DNA from: Clostridium sp. SY8519
GTDB lineage: Bacteria; Bacillota; Clostridia; Lachnospirales; Lachnospiraceae
Reading direction: 5' to 3'
Length of the DNA: 64,000 bases
Assembly (NCBI RefSeq): GCF_000270305.1
Contig: NC_015737.1
Coordinates: forward strand, 863,501-927,500
Shown here in pieces: positions 17,215 to 26,580 of this stretch. The notes under the pieces are model-generated. The model had not been told where the DNA came from. It saw nothing but the letters and a program-made list of their open reading frames with translations, and searched no databases. Numbering within the stretch: position 1 is the stretch's first letter; each line of letters starts with the position of its first letter. The position numbers were made by a program, and so were the translations under genes.

Positions 17215-18111
17215 ATGATGAAAAAGAAACTGACACTTGCCATGCTGATCTGCGCCGCTGCCGGCCTGATCCTGACTTCCTGCGGACAGCCAAAAGATGA
17301 CACCAGACACACCCTTGGCAGAAGCATCCGTTCGGAAGAAAGCCTGCACCAGCCTCCCGCATTCATTTCTGCCGAAGGGACCACACTGGAGACCAGGATC
17401 CGGGTCCCGGAGGGATACACCCGCGTTCCCGCAAAATCCGGAAGCCTGACCGCCTTTCTGCGGGTCTATCCGATGAAAGAAGACGGCAGTCCGGTCCTTC
17501 TCTACAACGGCGCCGAAAAGAGGAATCAGAGCGCCCACGCCGCCGTCTTCCGTCTGCCTCTGGAAAAATATGACCTGCAGCAATGTGCGGATTCTGTCAT
17601 GCGGGTCTATGCGGAGTATTTCCACAGCACAAAACAGGACAAACGGATCCGGTTCCACTTTGTCGATGGTTTTCTCTGTGATTACAATACCTGGAAAAAA
17701 GGCGGCCGTGTGTCCTTCCGCGGCGACACTGCCCGCTGGACATATTCCGCTAAAAAAAGCAATTCCTATAAAAGCTTTGTCTCCTATCTGCGCACAGTCT
17801 TCGCCTATGCCAGCACCCTGTCCCTGGAAGAAGAATCTTCCCCCACGAATCTGACCCATCTGCAGACCGGTGACATCTTCCTGAAGGCCGGAAGCCCCGG
17901 CCATGTAGTTATGGTTGTGGATATCTGTGAGAAAAACGGAAAAAAAGCCTTTCTGCTGGCCCAGGGCTACACACCTGCCCAGGAATTTGAACTTCTGAAA
18001 AATCCGAAGCACAGGGACGATCCCTGGTACTATGAAGATGAGATTTCCTATCCGCTGCGTACACCGGAATATACCTTCCCCAAAGGCTCCCTGCGTCACC
18101 TGAATTATTGA
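17215..18111 (+). CDS. DUF4846 family lipoprotein
   Basis: 298 residues, exported by a lipoprotein signal peptide (hydrophobic residues 6-20; lipobox LTSC with the cysteine near residue 23). The body matches the DUF4846 family: RVPAKSGSLTAFLRVYP, GSPVLLYNGAEKRNQSAHAAVF, YDLQQCADSVMRVYAEYF, FHFVDGF and HVVMVVDICE. The near-invariant QCADS/RVYAEY block suggests an active or ligand site, with some resemblance to papain-like amidase folds (the HVVMV strand), but no function is established that I can name. It stands alone with GGGAG before the ATG. Confidence 0.85.
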   Translation: MMKKKLTLAMLICAAAGLILTSCGQPKDDTRHTLGRSIRSEESLHQPPAFISAEGTTLETRIRVPEGYTRVPAKSGSLTAFLRVYPMKEDGSPVLLYNGAEKRNQSAHAAVFRLPLEKYDLQQCADSVMRVYAEYFHSTKQDKRIRFHFVDGFLCDYNTWKKGGRVSFRGDTARWTYSAKKSNSYKSFVSYLRTVFAYASTLSLEEESSPTNLTHLQTGDIFLKAGSPGHVVMVVDICEKNGKKAFLLAQGYTPAQEFELLKNPKHRDDPWYYEDEISYPLRTPEYTFPKGSLRHLNY

Positions 18112-18165
18112 GCCGCACCCTGACTACGCAAGCACATGTATTGCGCAAACACTCGAGACAGTCTG

Positions 18166-19335
18166 CTACTGCTGAAACCGCTCCGGATCCGGCAGCTGTC
18201 CCTCCGCGGCGTTCACCAGTTTGCCGGCTGCCCGGGCGGCTTCCACCAGATCCAGGATCCGCCGGTTGATCGTTCCTATCTGCGCGCCGCAGTAGATCAC
18301 CTGCCCGCAGCTTCCCACCAGATCCAGGGCACGCTGATAAGCCGTATCCCCAATCGGCATAAAGGGCTGTTCCAGGACGACTTCCTCCGCCAGCAGCCGA
18401 GCCAGCGCGTAATCCATATCATTCGGATACAGGATTCCTGCCGCGAAGGGAATATTCTCCTTCTGCAGTCTGCGGTACATCCGTATGCCGCTGCCGCCGG
18501 AAGAAATCACCAGTGCCCGGGGGGCGCCGGACTCCGGTTTTGGCAGTTCGATGCTGCCGAACATGGGATCGAAAAATCCATTGTCAATCTCATACAGTTC
18601 CCGGATCGTCTCTTCCCGGAAAATCTCCTCCGGGCTCCCGTACCGGTCGATGGTATCCCCATGCACACAGATGATCTTGTCCGACACTTTTTCCGCCAGA
18701 TCAATCTCATGCAGCGTCATCAGCACCGTAATTCCCTTTTCCCTGGCCATCCTCCGAAGAATGCTCAGCAGCTCCAGTTTGTAATGGATATCCAGAAAAG
18801 AAGTGGGTTCATCCAGAATGATGATTTCCGGCTCCTGACAGATGGCCCGAGCCAGCAGAATTCGCTGCCGCTGTCCGTCACTGATGGCGTTGAAATCTCT
18901 GCCGGCCAGTTCCGAGGCATTCACGGCCGCCAGCGCGTCATCCACCTTCTGCTCATCCTCCCTGCTCAAAACACCCATGCGTCCGGTATAGGGATAGCGC
19001 CCGGTAGCCACAATGTCCGCGCAGGTCATCAGATCCGGTTTCATCCGCTCTGTCAGCACCACTGCCAGCTTTCTGGACAGTTCCTTGTAAGACATTTCAT
19101 GCAGATCCCTGCCGTCAAAAATGACTTTCCCCCGGATCAGGCTCAGCTGACGGGTCAGACTCTTTAAAATGGTGGATTTCCCCGCGCCGTTGGGGCCGAT
19201 CAGAGTCACAATATCCCCCCGGTGAATATCGATACAGATATCGTGAATCAGTGCTTTTTTATTGTATCCGACGGACATGCGCTCCATCGAAATATACGTA
19301 TCGCTGTTCTTTCTGTTCATACTGCCGTCCCGCAT
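18166..19335 (-). CDS. FecE/BtuD-type ABC transporter ATPase with C-terminal extension
   Basis: 389 residues. The ATPase part (about 12-260) has Walker A GPNGAGKST, the signature ISDGQRQRI (a variant of LSGGQ), Walker B IIILDEP and the switch His in MTLHEID. It powers import of iron chelates, heme or corrinoids with the FecCD permease one base upstream. About 130 extra C-terminal residues (ALVISSGGSGIRMYRRLQ, then GILYPNDMDYALARLLAEEVV, VIYCGAQIGTINRRILDLV) form a Rossmann-like domain absent from short FecE proteins. As the last gene of the riboswitch-led operon it likely serves cobalamin or related tetrapyrrole import. Confidence 0.88.
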   Translation of the reverse strand: MRDGSMNRKNSDTYISMERMSVGYNKKALIHDICIDIHRGDIVTLIGPNGAGKSTILKSLTRQLSLIRGKVIFDGRDLHEMSYKELSRKLAVVLTERMKPDLMTCADIVATGRYPYTGRMGVLSREDEQKVDDALAAVNASELAGRDFNAISDGQRQRILLARAICQEPEIIILDEPTSFLDIHYKLELLSILRRMAREKGITVLMTLHEIDLAEKVSDKIICVHGDTIDRYGSPEEIFREETIRELYEIDNGFFDPMFGSIELPKPESGAPRALVISSGGSGIRMYRRLQKENIPFAAGILYPNDMDYALARLLAEEVVLEQPFMPIGDTAYQRALDLVGSCGQVIYCGAQIGTINRRILDLVEAARAAGKLVNAAEGQLPDPERFQQ

Positions 19336-19336
19336 C

Positions 19337-20425
19337 TTACTTATGTCTCCGTCCTGCCCGCCGGTGAATCATGATGTAAATGACAATCGGCGCGCCGAAA
19401 ACGGAAGTAACCGTACTGATATTCAGTTCCACCGGCGCAAACGCCAGGCGCGCCACCAGGTCACAGAACATGCAGAACACCGCGCCGCCGATGAAATTGC
19501 CCGGAATCACCACCAGGGGTTTTGTGGTACCAAGGGCTCCTTTGACCAGAAACGGCACCGCGATCCCCACAAAGGAAATCGGTCCGGCAAATGCTGTCAC
19601 CGTCGCGGACAGAATGCTGGACAAAAGGATCAGGACCACCCGGAATACCCGGATATTCACTCCGATGCTCTGGGCGTAATTTTCTCCCAGCTGATAGGCA
19701 CTGATGGGTTTTGCGCACAGCAGCGTCAGCAGAAAAGTCACCGCGATCACCACTGCGCCGATTCCCACATTGTCCCAGCTCATGCCGGAAAAACTTCCCT
19801 GAGACCAGCCATGGAGATTGACGATATCGGAATCGCTGGCAAAGGTAACCACAAAGTCCGTAACAGCCGAACAGATATACCCGATCATAATGCCGGCCAC
19901 CAGCAGCGCCGCCATATTGCGGATCTTTCGCGCAATCAGCAGAATAAATCCGATGGACAGCAGGGACCCCAGAAAGGCCGCCACAATATACGTATAGGAA
20001 TTGACGGTAACGCCATGCATCAGACCCACAATCATCACCAGCGCCACCACCATCTTCGCGCCGGAGGAAATGCCCAGCACATAGGGCCCCGCGATGGGAT
20101 TCTCGAAAAACGTCTGCAGCAGAAAACCGGACAGCGACAGCGCGCCGCCCAGAATGGCTGCCATGAGAATCCGCGGCAGGCGGATAGTCCATATGATATT
20201 GACTTCTTTGGCATCGCCGGTTTTCGTCAGCAGCACATGGAAAATCCTGCTCACGGGAATATGCACATTTCCGGAATTAATATTAATGACAATAATCGCC
20301 AGAAACGCGATGGCCATGCAGATAAAAACCAGCAGACAGCGGCTGCGCCGCCGGAAGTTCTCAGAATGAAAACTCGTGGCGGCGCCTGCGGGTGCTCCTG
20401 GTTTTCTGTCAGATGCAGATTTCAT
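19337..20425 (-). CDS. FecCD-family ABC transporter permease
   Basis: 362 residues with about ten hydrophobic segments. Family landmarks include the periplasmic-side RLPRILMAAILGGALSLSGFLLQ, NPIAGPYVLGISSGA and, near the end, GPISFVGIAVPFLV. This is the membrane channel for siderophore, heme or vitamin B12 uptake. GGAGAG seven bases upstream supports the ATG. The downstream ATPase begins one base after its stop and the substrate-binding lipoprotein lies upstream, completing a FecBCD-like importer. Confidence 0.92.
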   Translation of the reverse strand: MKSASDRKPGAPAGAATSFHSENFRRRSRCLLVFICMAIAFLAIIVININSGNVHIPVSRIFHVLLTKTGDAKEVNIIWTIRLPRILMAAILGGALSLSGFLLQTFFENPIAGPYVLGISSGAKMVVALVMIVGLMHGVTVNSYTYIVAAFLGSLLSIGFILLIARKIRNMAALLVAGIMIGYICSAVTDFVVTFASDSDIVNLHGWSQGSFSGMSWDNVGIGAVVIAVTFLLTLLCAKPISAYQLGENYAQSIGVNIRVFRVVLILLSSILSATVTAFAGPISFVGIAVPFLVKGALGTTKPLVVIPGNFIGGAVFCMFCDLVARLAFAPVELNISTVTSVFGAPIVIYIMIHRRAGRRHK

Positions 20426-20508
20426 ACATTCTCTCCAGATGGTTTTTTACTGGCAGCAGCGGCTGCCGGGCCGCGGAACGCACTGCGGCAAATTGGTTTT
20501 TACGGAAA

Positions 20509-21759
20509 TTACTGCAGTTTCGTTAAAAACTGAAGATCCGAAGGACTGTCTTCTGTAAACAGCCTGTGGAAATCCAGAATCATATTTCCTACGATGTCGG
20601 TCCGCTGATACATGGAACTGCCGGTAATCCAGCATCTGCCGTTTTTCACTGCCTTCATGTTTTTCAGGACCGGATCCTTCTGCAGCAGATCCTTCAGGGT
20701 CTTCACAGAGCTGTCAATACTGCCATTATACACGATATAATCCGCGTCGGAAGCAATATCATAAAATTTTTCCACAGTCATGGGCACCGATGAGCTGCCG
20801 GATTTGTCTGTGGCATTTTTGAAAATATACCTTCCGCCGGCCATCTCGATCATAGTCGGAACGTAATCCGTGCTGCTTCGCACCACGGCTTTTCCATCTG
20901 TGGAAATATAGAAAAAGGCCACTGTCTTTTCCGTGTTCTTAAAGTCTCTGATGCTTTCAATCTTCTTTTCCTGCTCCGCAAAGAAAGCATCTGCCTCCTT
21001 TTCGTGACCGGTCATAACGCCGTAGAGCTTGATCCATTCTGTTCGTCCCAGCGGATTGCTCTCATAGCTGGAACGGTCCACCAGCACCGGAATGCCCAGA
21101 TCTTTAATCATTTCCTGCACTTCCGGCGTGTGGTAAATCATCGTGGATTCAATGGCCAGATCGCAGTTATTGCCCAACAGCATCTCGTAATCCGGCTGAT
21201 TGTACTTGCCCGCGTATTTCATTTTTCCGCTTTTTAACGCCTTTTTCGGCGCGTCAAAGGACCAGCCCTTCTCATCCAGCGAGGTCATGGTTACCGTATC
21301 CAGCGCGTTCATCGAGGCAAACAGTGCCATGGACGCGGTGGCCGCCAGATAAATGTTTTTCGGCTGCTGAATCACTGTAATCTTGCTGTTCAGGCCCGCC
21401 GGCGCTTTTTTGCCTTCCGGCACCAGAAGGAATTTTCCCTCTTTTTCAATCTGGATCAGCGCATATCCGCCTTTGTACTTGTATACCTGATACTGTGTGG
21501 CATAATCCAGTTTTACCGTGGACTGATAAGTAAGCCCCTGAATCTGCGGTGCCTTTTGGGCTGAGGCAGAAGTTTCTGTCCCGGCAGAAGATCCGGCTTC
21601 CGCGGAAGATTTTCCGGACTCTGCCGATGATGCGGAAGTGACCGATGTCCCGCCGGTGGAAGATGTGTCGGTACGGCTGCTGCCGCACCCCGCCAGCACG
21701 CCGGTTACTGCGATACATACGGCGAGCAGAACTGCCGCGCCCTTTTTCATTCGGTTCAT
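20509..21759 (-). CDS. Substrate-binding lipoprotein of the tetrapyrrole/iron importer
   Basis: 416 residues. Lipoprotein signal with lipobox LAGC (Cys about 25), then a Ser/Thr/Ala-rich linker (about 28-65) typical of Gram-positive surface lipoproteins. The two-lobe class III binding fold follows: VPEGKKAPAGLNSKITVIQQPKN, LDTVTMTSLDEKGW, the conserved TEWIKLYGVMTG linker helix, FFYISTDGKAVVRSS and YDIASDADYIVYNG. The GRTEWIKLYG segment is the one carried in degenerate form by the preceding 1,216-aa protein. GAGGGGGC precedes the ATG. The ligand (cobalamin, heme or iron chelate) is not decided by sequence. Confidence 0.88.
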   Translation of the reverse strand: MNRMKKGAAVLLAVCIAVTGVLAGCGSSRTDTSSTGGTSVTSASSAESGKSSAEAGSSAGTETSASAQKAPQIQGLTYQSTVKLDYATQYQVYKYKGGYALIQIEKEGKFLLVPEGKKAPAGLNSKITVIQQPKNIYLAATASMALFASMNALDTVTMTSLDEKGWSFDAPKKALKSGKMKYAGKYNQPDYEMLLGNNCDLAIESTMIYHTPEVQEMIKDLGIPVLVDRSSYESNPLGRTEWIKLYGVMTGHEKEADAFFAEQEKKIESIRDFKNTEKTVAFFYISTDGKAVVRSSTDYVPTMIEMAGGRYIFKNATDKSGSSSVPMTVEKFYDIASDADYIVYNGSIDSSVKTLKDLLQKDPVLKNMKAVKNGRCWITGSSMYQRTDIVGNMILDFHRLFTEDSPSDLQFLTKLQ

Positions 21760-21785
21760 AATTGCCCCCTCTGTCTGATGATTTC

Positions 21786-24700
21786 TCAGGATTTTAATAT
21801 CTTTTTCTCATAAGCGGCAAAGATCTGATCCGCCTCGTCCTCACAGCCATACAGCGCACCATAGACCTTAATCCACTCTGCTTTGGCCAGCTTCGCTTCT
21901 TTCTTTTGCTGTTCCGGAGATTTCTTCGTCTCCTTCTTCTGGCTGCCCGCAGTGCTCTTCTTCTGACCGTCCGCAGCGCTCTCCTTCTGACCGTTCTGCG
22001 CTGCCGCGCCTTTCTCCGCGTCATCCGTAAGGATCCGTTTTTCCTCCTGGTCGGACCGGTCAATTACCACCGGCGCGCCAAGGACGGTAAACCGCCTGAT
22101 ATACGTCTCTAATTCTGCCTTTTTCTTCTGAATCTCCGCTTCTTCCGGCGTCAGCGCGCCGGTTTCGCTCTGCTCCCCAGACGCCTGTGCGGAATCTGCA
22201 GACGTGCCCTCCTGCTGCGCGGTATCCGCGCCTTCGCTCGGTCCGGCCGCACTGCCGCTTCCCAGGGCTTCACTGCTGTCTGCTGCATTACCGCTGTCCG
22301 AAGCTTCACTGCTGTCTGCGGTTTTGCTGCTGCCCGGAGTTTTACTGCTGTCTGCGGCATTCTTTTCCGTTTCTGCTTTCTCCGGCAGAACGGAAGAAGG
22401 AAGAAGGGCCAGGCTGGTCTTTGTCTCTACCAGCACGCGGTAATCCAGATCCGACAGTTCTCCGGCCAGCTGCATCTTTTTCTTTTCCACTGCCTGCTGC
22501 AGATCCCTGTCTTTCAGCTGATCTTCCTTCATTCCCAGCGCGGCAACATAATCTGTCCGTTTCAGCTTCTTCAGGAACCCATTGGCTGCTTCCGAAGCAG
22601 AAAACGTCCGCTTGGAGGGAACCTTCACAATGATGTAATCTTTATCCAGTCCCGCAGGCACTTCCGTACCTTCCGGCACCAGCAGATAATTCACCACATT
22701 ATGCTGATACAGTTCCTCCGTAATTTCCGTCTGGGACTTCGCAATGGGCTTGCCTTCTTCATCGTACTCCACGGCGCTTTCGGAAGAAGCGCTGTCCTTT
22801 GTTCCGGCATTCCCGGTTTTGACCTTCGTCTGTTTTGATTCCGTTTCGGCAGTTCCGGATTTTGTTTTTGTCTGATTTGTTTCTGTTCCGGTTTTTCCGG
22901 ATTTCGTTTCTGCCTGTTTCGTTTCTGTTTTCTTTTTTCCTGTCTTATCTGTCTCCGCTGACTTCTTCTCTTCCAGCCCGGTATCTTCTTTCTGATTGAT
23001 GGAGAGCAGTCGGATTCCGTTTTTATAACGATAAATCTTGAAATAGCCGGCGTATTTCACCTCGGTCTGTTTCGACTTTTTGCTGTCTTTCTCCGCTGTC
23101 AGACCCAGAATCTCAGGCGCCTGATCCGTCAGCTTGTTTTTCACCTCTGCGGCATCCTTCTTCGCTTCTTTGGCAGCTTTTACCGCTGCCTTGCTGTCTG
23201 CTTTCGCGATGTAAATCGAATACCGGATCCAGTGAGGCTGTGACATGGCCGTGGTGCGTCCGATCACTGTATTGTTGGCATTCAGATTCACCGGAATCGT
23301 AAAGGTGGAATTGCCGCCTCCGCTTCTGGAATAGGTTCTTCCATTGGCCTTCAGCAGATCATAGCTGGAACTGGAAAATACAATGGTGGCATAGGCCTGG
23401 CCGCCCCGCACAGTAATTTTATCACAGCGGATATAGGCCAGCCGGCCGGATCCTCCGGACCAGCTGAAGGAATCTGGTGTATACACGCCGTCCTTCAGTC
23501 CGGTTCTGCTGTCCACGGAGGATGTGCTCTTGCTGGAATCATCCTTCCATTTGGATTCCTTTGCCTTCTTTTTATCGTTTTTAAAAGATGTCTGCTTCCC
23601 TTTCGTCGCGTATCCGGATCTTTCGGAAGAAGCGGTTTTCTTTTTCTTCTTGCTGGGAGCCGCCGAGGCTTCTGCCGTCTTTTTTGCTCCGGAACTGTAG
23701 AAGATCATGGTATGCGGATACCACTTGTTCTCCCGTTTGGAATGGGCAGAAACCGTCAGTTTTTTATCCAGACCGGACACCGGCACCGTGTAGGTGTAGT
23801 AACCATTGGACACTTTATAGCGGGACCATGCTGTTTTCGATGCCTTCGCTGCTTTCGCCGGACTGCCCATATACAGATAATCATAGCCTTCTCCGGTCAG
23901 GGCGAAGGAGGCCGACATTTTGCCGTTCTTCTTCACCGTCAGGACGGCATACTTGACACTGGATTCTTTGGGCGCAAGATAGAACATCCGGTTATCTGTC
24001 GCTGCCCGCACCCTGTAGGTCCCCGGTTTCAGAGTTTTTTTACCGGTGGGCACCGTAATCTCCGGATTCTTTGTTTTTCCGGATGTCTGACCGGAAGAAC
24101 TGCCTCCGGAGGGTTTATTTTCTTCCGTATCGGTGATTTTTTGGGAATTCTTACTCAAAAATGTGGAAACCACATACGATATGTCTTTTCCTCCCATCTT
24201 GGTAGTAGTAGCAACGATCGTTGTATCTCCGTTCACTTTAACCGGGATCCGGAAAGACGAAAGCGTCCCTGGCTGTGTACTCGGCGGATATTTCAAGCCG
24301 TTGGCATAAACCTGTGTAATAGACTCGCTGGAAAACACCAGGGTGGCATACGCCTTTCCTCCGCTGACTTCCACCCGTCCGCAGCTGATCGTTAACTTAC
24401 CGATTCCTCCGGAAAACCGGAAAGCATCCGGTTTATAGACGCCATCCGGCACATCTGCAGCATTATCCACGGCTGCCGTCCGGCCGTCTGCGATGGGTTC
24501 CGCCAGCGTGATTTTACAGGTGTAGTTAATCCAGCGATTTTCTTCTGTCATTGCTTCCGTACGTGCCGAAAAATGCATGATGTTATTCAGATCCACCGGT
24601 ACTTTGGCCTGCTGATCGCTGATGGCATAGACGTCTGTACCCATGGCGCCGGTATCCTTGTTGTACAGTGCCGGATCCTCTTTATTTGAGGCGGTTTCCC

Positions 24701-25436
24701 CCATATAAAAATGGGTCATATTCTGACTGGACGTTTTAAAAATCGCGTATGCCCTGCCATTTTCCACTAAAACCGATGTGCAGCTGATCTTTGCCTTGCC
24801 GGTGGCGCCGCCAAATATAAAATCAGATGCCGCAAGGGAATATTTCCCGTCCGGCAGCGTGGTGCTGTTGTCAATGCGTGAAGTGCCCCGAACCGTTACC
24901 GCTCCTGCATTTTCATCCTGTCTGGAAGCCGGAGCCTTGGAGACAGTTTTCTTCTTTGCGGAAGAAGCGGCTTTCTTCTTTGCTTCCACCTCATCCTTCC
25001 CGTCAGTTTCACTGTTTTTCTTTTGGGATGATACTTTCCCGGAACCACTGTCTTTCTCCGCGGTTTCACTTTTCGACGCGCTGTTTTTCTGAGCCGCCTC
25101 TTTTTCAGACGAGGTACTGCTGGCAGAAGTTCCTTTCTCTGCCTTTTCCTTCCGCTGCTCCTGACTGCTGCCGGTTTCTGTCTTACTGTCTGCGGCGGCC
25201 GAACTGCCTGCCGTCTCTGCTTCTTTGGATGCACTGCCGGCTGTGGAATGGCCTGCCGTATGACTGCTTTCTGCCGCAGCTGTTTTCTCTGCGGGCTCTG
25301 CTGCTGATGCTGCGGCTTCCTGCTGTCCGGCTGCATGCTCGCCGCCGGCCGTATCCCCGGCAAAAGCTGTCATCGGAGTCCCTGCGACGGATGCTGCCAG
25401 CATAGCGGTCAGTACTTTTACTTTCCAGTTTTTCAT
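21786..25436 (-). CDS. Large exported protein: four Ig-like repeats plus half a substrate-binding protein
   Basis: 1,216 residues. Signal peptide (about 1-27, ends TAFAG), a long Ser/Ala/Glu-rich region (about 30-185), then four related beta domains near 192-312, 329-429, 467-582 and 645-745. Repeats 2 and 4 share DGVY.PD.F..SGG.G, a VxVxGGxAYAT strand, and FSS; repeat 3 is closer to the 301-aa neighbour. From about 774 a domain matches the N-lobe of the neighbouring binding protein (APEILGL, LLVPEGTEVPAGLD, APVVIDRSDQ, AEWIKVYGALYG), interrupted by low-complexity inserts, and the protein ends where the second lobe would begin. Probably a cell-surface ligand-relay protein. AGGGGA precedes the ATG at 25436. 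Confidence 0.75.
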   Translation of the reverse strand: MKNWKVKVLTAMLAASVAGTPMTAFAGDTAGGEHAAGQQEAAASAAEPAEKTAAAESSHTAGHSTAGSASKEAETAGSSAAADSKTETGSSQEQRKEKAEKGTSASSTSSEKEAAQKNSASKSETAEKDSGSGKVSSQKKNSETDGKDEVEAKKKAASSAKKKTVSKAPASRQDENAGAVTVRGTSRIDNSTTLPDGKYSLAASDFIFGGATGKAKISCTSVLVENGRAYAIFKTSSQNMTHFYMGETASNKEDPALYNKDTGAMGTDVYAISDQQAKVPVDLNNIMHFSARTEAMTEENRWINYTCKITLAEPIADGRTAAVDNAADVPDGVYKPDAFRFSGGIGKLTISCGRVEVSGGKAYATLVFSSESITQVYANGLKYPPSTQPGTLSSFRIPVKVNGDTTIVATTTKMGGKDISYVVSTFLSKNSQKITDTEENKPSGGSSSGQTSGKTKNPEITVPTGKKTLKPGTYRVRAATDNRMFYLAPKESSVKYAVLTVKKNGKMSASFALTGEGYDYLYMGSPAKAAKASKTAWSRYKVSNGYYTYTVPVSGLDKKLTVSAHSKRENKWYPHTMIFYSSGAKKTAEASAAPSKKKKKTASSERSGYATKGKQTSFKNDKKKAKESKWKDDSSKSTSSVDSRTGLKDGVYTPDSFSWSGGSGRLAYIRCDKITVRGGQAYATIVFSSSSYDLLKANGRTYSRSGGGNSTFTIPVNLNANNTVIGRTTAMSQPHWIRYSIYIAKADSKAAVKAAKEAKKDAAEVKNKLTDQAPEILGLTAEKDSKKSKQTEVKYAGYFKIYRYKNGIRLLSINQKEDTGLEEKKSAETDKTGKKKTETKQAETKSGKTGTETNQTKTKSGTAETESKQTKVKTGNAGTKDSASSESAVEYDEEGKPIAKSQTEITEELYQHNVVNYLLVPEGTEVPAGLDKDYIIVKVPSKRTFSASEAANGFLKKLKRTDYVAALGMKEDQLKDRDLQQAVEKKKMQLAGELSDLDYRVLVETKTSLALLPSSVLPEKAETEKNAADSSKTPGSSKTADSSEASDSGNAADSSEALGSGSAAGPSEGADTAQQEGTSADSAQASGEQSETGALTPEEAEIQKKKAELETYIRRFTVLGAPVVIDRSDQEEKRILTDDAEKGAAAQNGQKESAADGQKKSTAGSQKKETKKSPEQQKKEAKLAKAEWIKVYGALYGCEDEADQIFAAYEKKILKS

Positions 25437-25488
25437 ACGTATCCCCTTTTCTCTCCTGTTTCGCTGTTTTCTGCTAAACGCACAACGC

Positions 25489-25525
25489 ACATGCAGAACT
25501 GCAGCCGTGCCGCAGTTCTGCATGT
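25489..25525. repeat. Perfect 14-bp inverted repeat within the operon
   Basis: ACATGCAGAACTGC (25489-25502) and GCAGTTCTGCATGT (25512-25525) flank a 9-base loop. It sits in the 163-base gap between two genes of the riboswitch operon, without a T-tract on either side, so it may protect or process mRNA or dampen readthrough. Confidence 0.7.
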
Positions 25526-25599
25526 ACATCTGTGTAAGGTCACGTTATCCTCTGTCCGGTATCGGATCTGACGGTCTGGTATCCGCCGGTCTGATGGGG

Positions 25600-26505
25600 T
25601 TAGCGGGTTTTGGCGGATTTTGTTTTGGTGTATTTTGTGCTGTATGTCTTTTTGCCGATCTTCGTGTTGGCTTTCACTTTCACCTTTACCACATTTCTGG
25701 ATTTTGCTTTCAGTGTCAGGCTGCCGCTTTTCACGGTTTTGTATTTCCACTTCTTTGCCTTGCCGACTTTGTAAGCAACGGTATAATTCTTGGCGCTTTT
25801 TACTTTTTTAAAGGTCACTTTTACCGCTTTTTTCTTACTTTTCACTTTCAGCCCGCTGACTTTTTTGGCCTTGAATGCGCGAATTGCCTTTTTCTCAGCC
25901 GCTTTCTTTGCTGCCGCTTTTTTTGCGGCTGCCTCAGCCTCTGTGGTCAGACCGGCGGAAGAGATTTTTACTGTCATATCATACCAAATCTGTTTTCCAT
26001 GAAGTTTCCCTTCCTCCGTGACAAGCAGAGAATGCCCATTTCCATGATTTGCTTCCAGATTCCTTTTCGAGCACTTTGCAAAGGATAATTCGGTATCCAG
26101 CGAAGAAACCTTGAATGTATAGGTTGCATATCCGGCACTGTCCTCCACTTTTGGCGCCCAGGCGGATTCATCCGCTGCTGCTGCCTGCTCTGCAGTTCCC
26201 GGATACAGGTATGCATATCCACTGCTGTTCAGACGCAGTTTTACCGTATACTCATTCCCATTTTTCACAGTCACTTCACAGGTGTCATGATCAACATCCG
26301 CGACTGAGATCATCTGTGTATTACTAATCTGAATGCCTGTCCGATACACCCCGTCCACATATTTTACCGGAGCTGCTGCTGTATGCACACTCCCGGCACT
26401 CCGGGCGGACGCGGACGCGCTGCCTGCCGCCAGAGCCGGTGTTGCCGCTGTAGCTGCAACCAAGGCAGCTGTCATAAGTACTGTCATTATTTTTTTCTTT
26501 TTCAT
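25600..26505 (-). CDS. Exported tetrapyrrole-binding candidate with lysine-rich FN3-like tail
   Basis: 301 residues. Signal peptide (about 1-27, ending PALAAG). Residues about 40-185 form a beta domain like repeat 3 of the 1,216-aa protein: VDGVYRTGIQI, YTVKLRLNSSGYAYLYPGTA, YATYTFKVSSLDTEL and WYDMTVKI, resembling in outline NEAT-type ligand-binding domains, though the key Tyr pair is not certain. After an AAKKAAEKKA linker the C-terminal 85 residues are an extremely basic FN3-like domain nearly identical to that of the CbiK protein encoded upstream. AAAGGA precedes the ATG at 26505. It likely stays in the cell wall by charge. Confidence 0.7.
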   Translation of the reverse strand: MKKKKIMTVLMTAALVAATAATPALAAGSASASARSAGSVHTAAAPVKYVDGVYRTGIQISNTQMISVADVDHDTCEVTVKNGNEYTVKLRLNSSGYAYLYPGTAEQAAAADESAWAPKVEDSAGYATYTFKVSSLDTELSFAKCSKRNLEANHGNGHSLLVTEEGKLHGKQIWYDMTVKISSAGLTTEAEAAAKKAAAKKAAEKKAIRAFKAKKVSGLKVKSKKKAVKVTFKKVKSAKNYTVAYKVGKAKKWKYKTVKSGSLTLKAKSRNVVKVKVKANTKIGKKTYSTKYTKTKSAKTR

Positions 26506-26580
26506 CTGATTCGTCCTTTCCTCAATGGGCTGTTGTTCTATCTTTCTCCCACCGGTGCATGCAGCATTCTTTACGCGCAA

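Noticed and set aside
17176..18099. Minus-strand frame opposite the DUF4846 gene
   Set aside because: The plus-strand gene has a lipobox and family motifs; the opposite frame shows none and no ribosome site.
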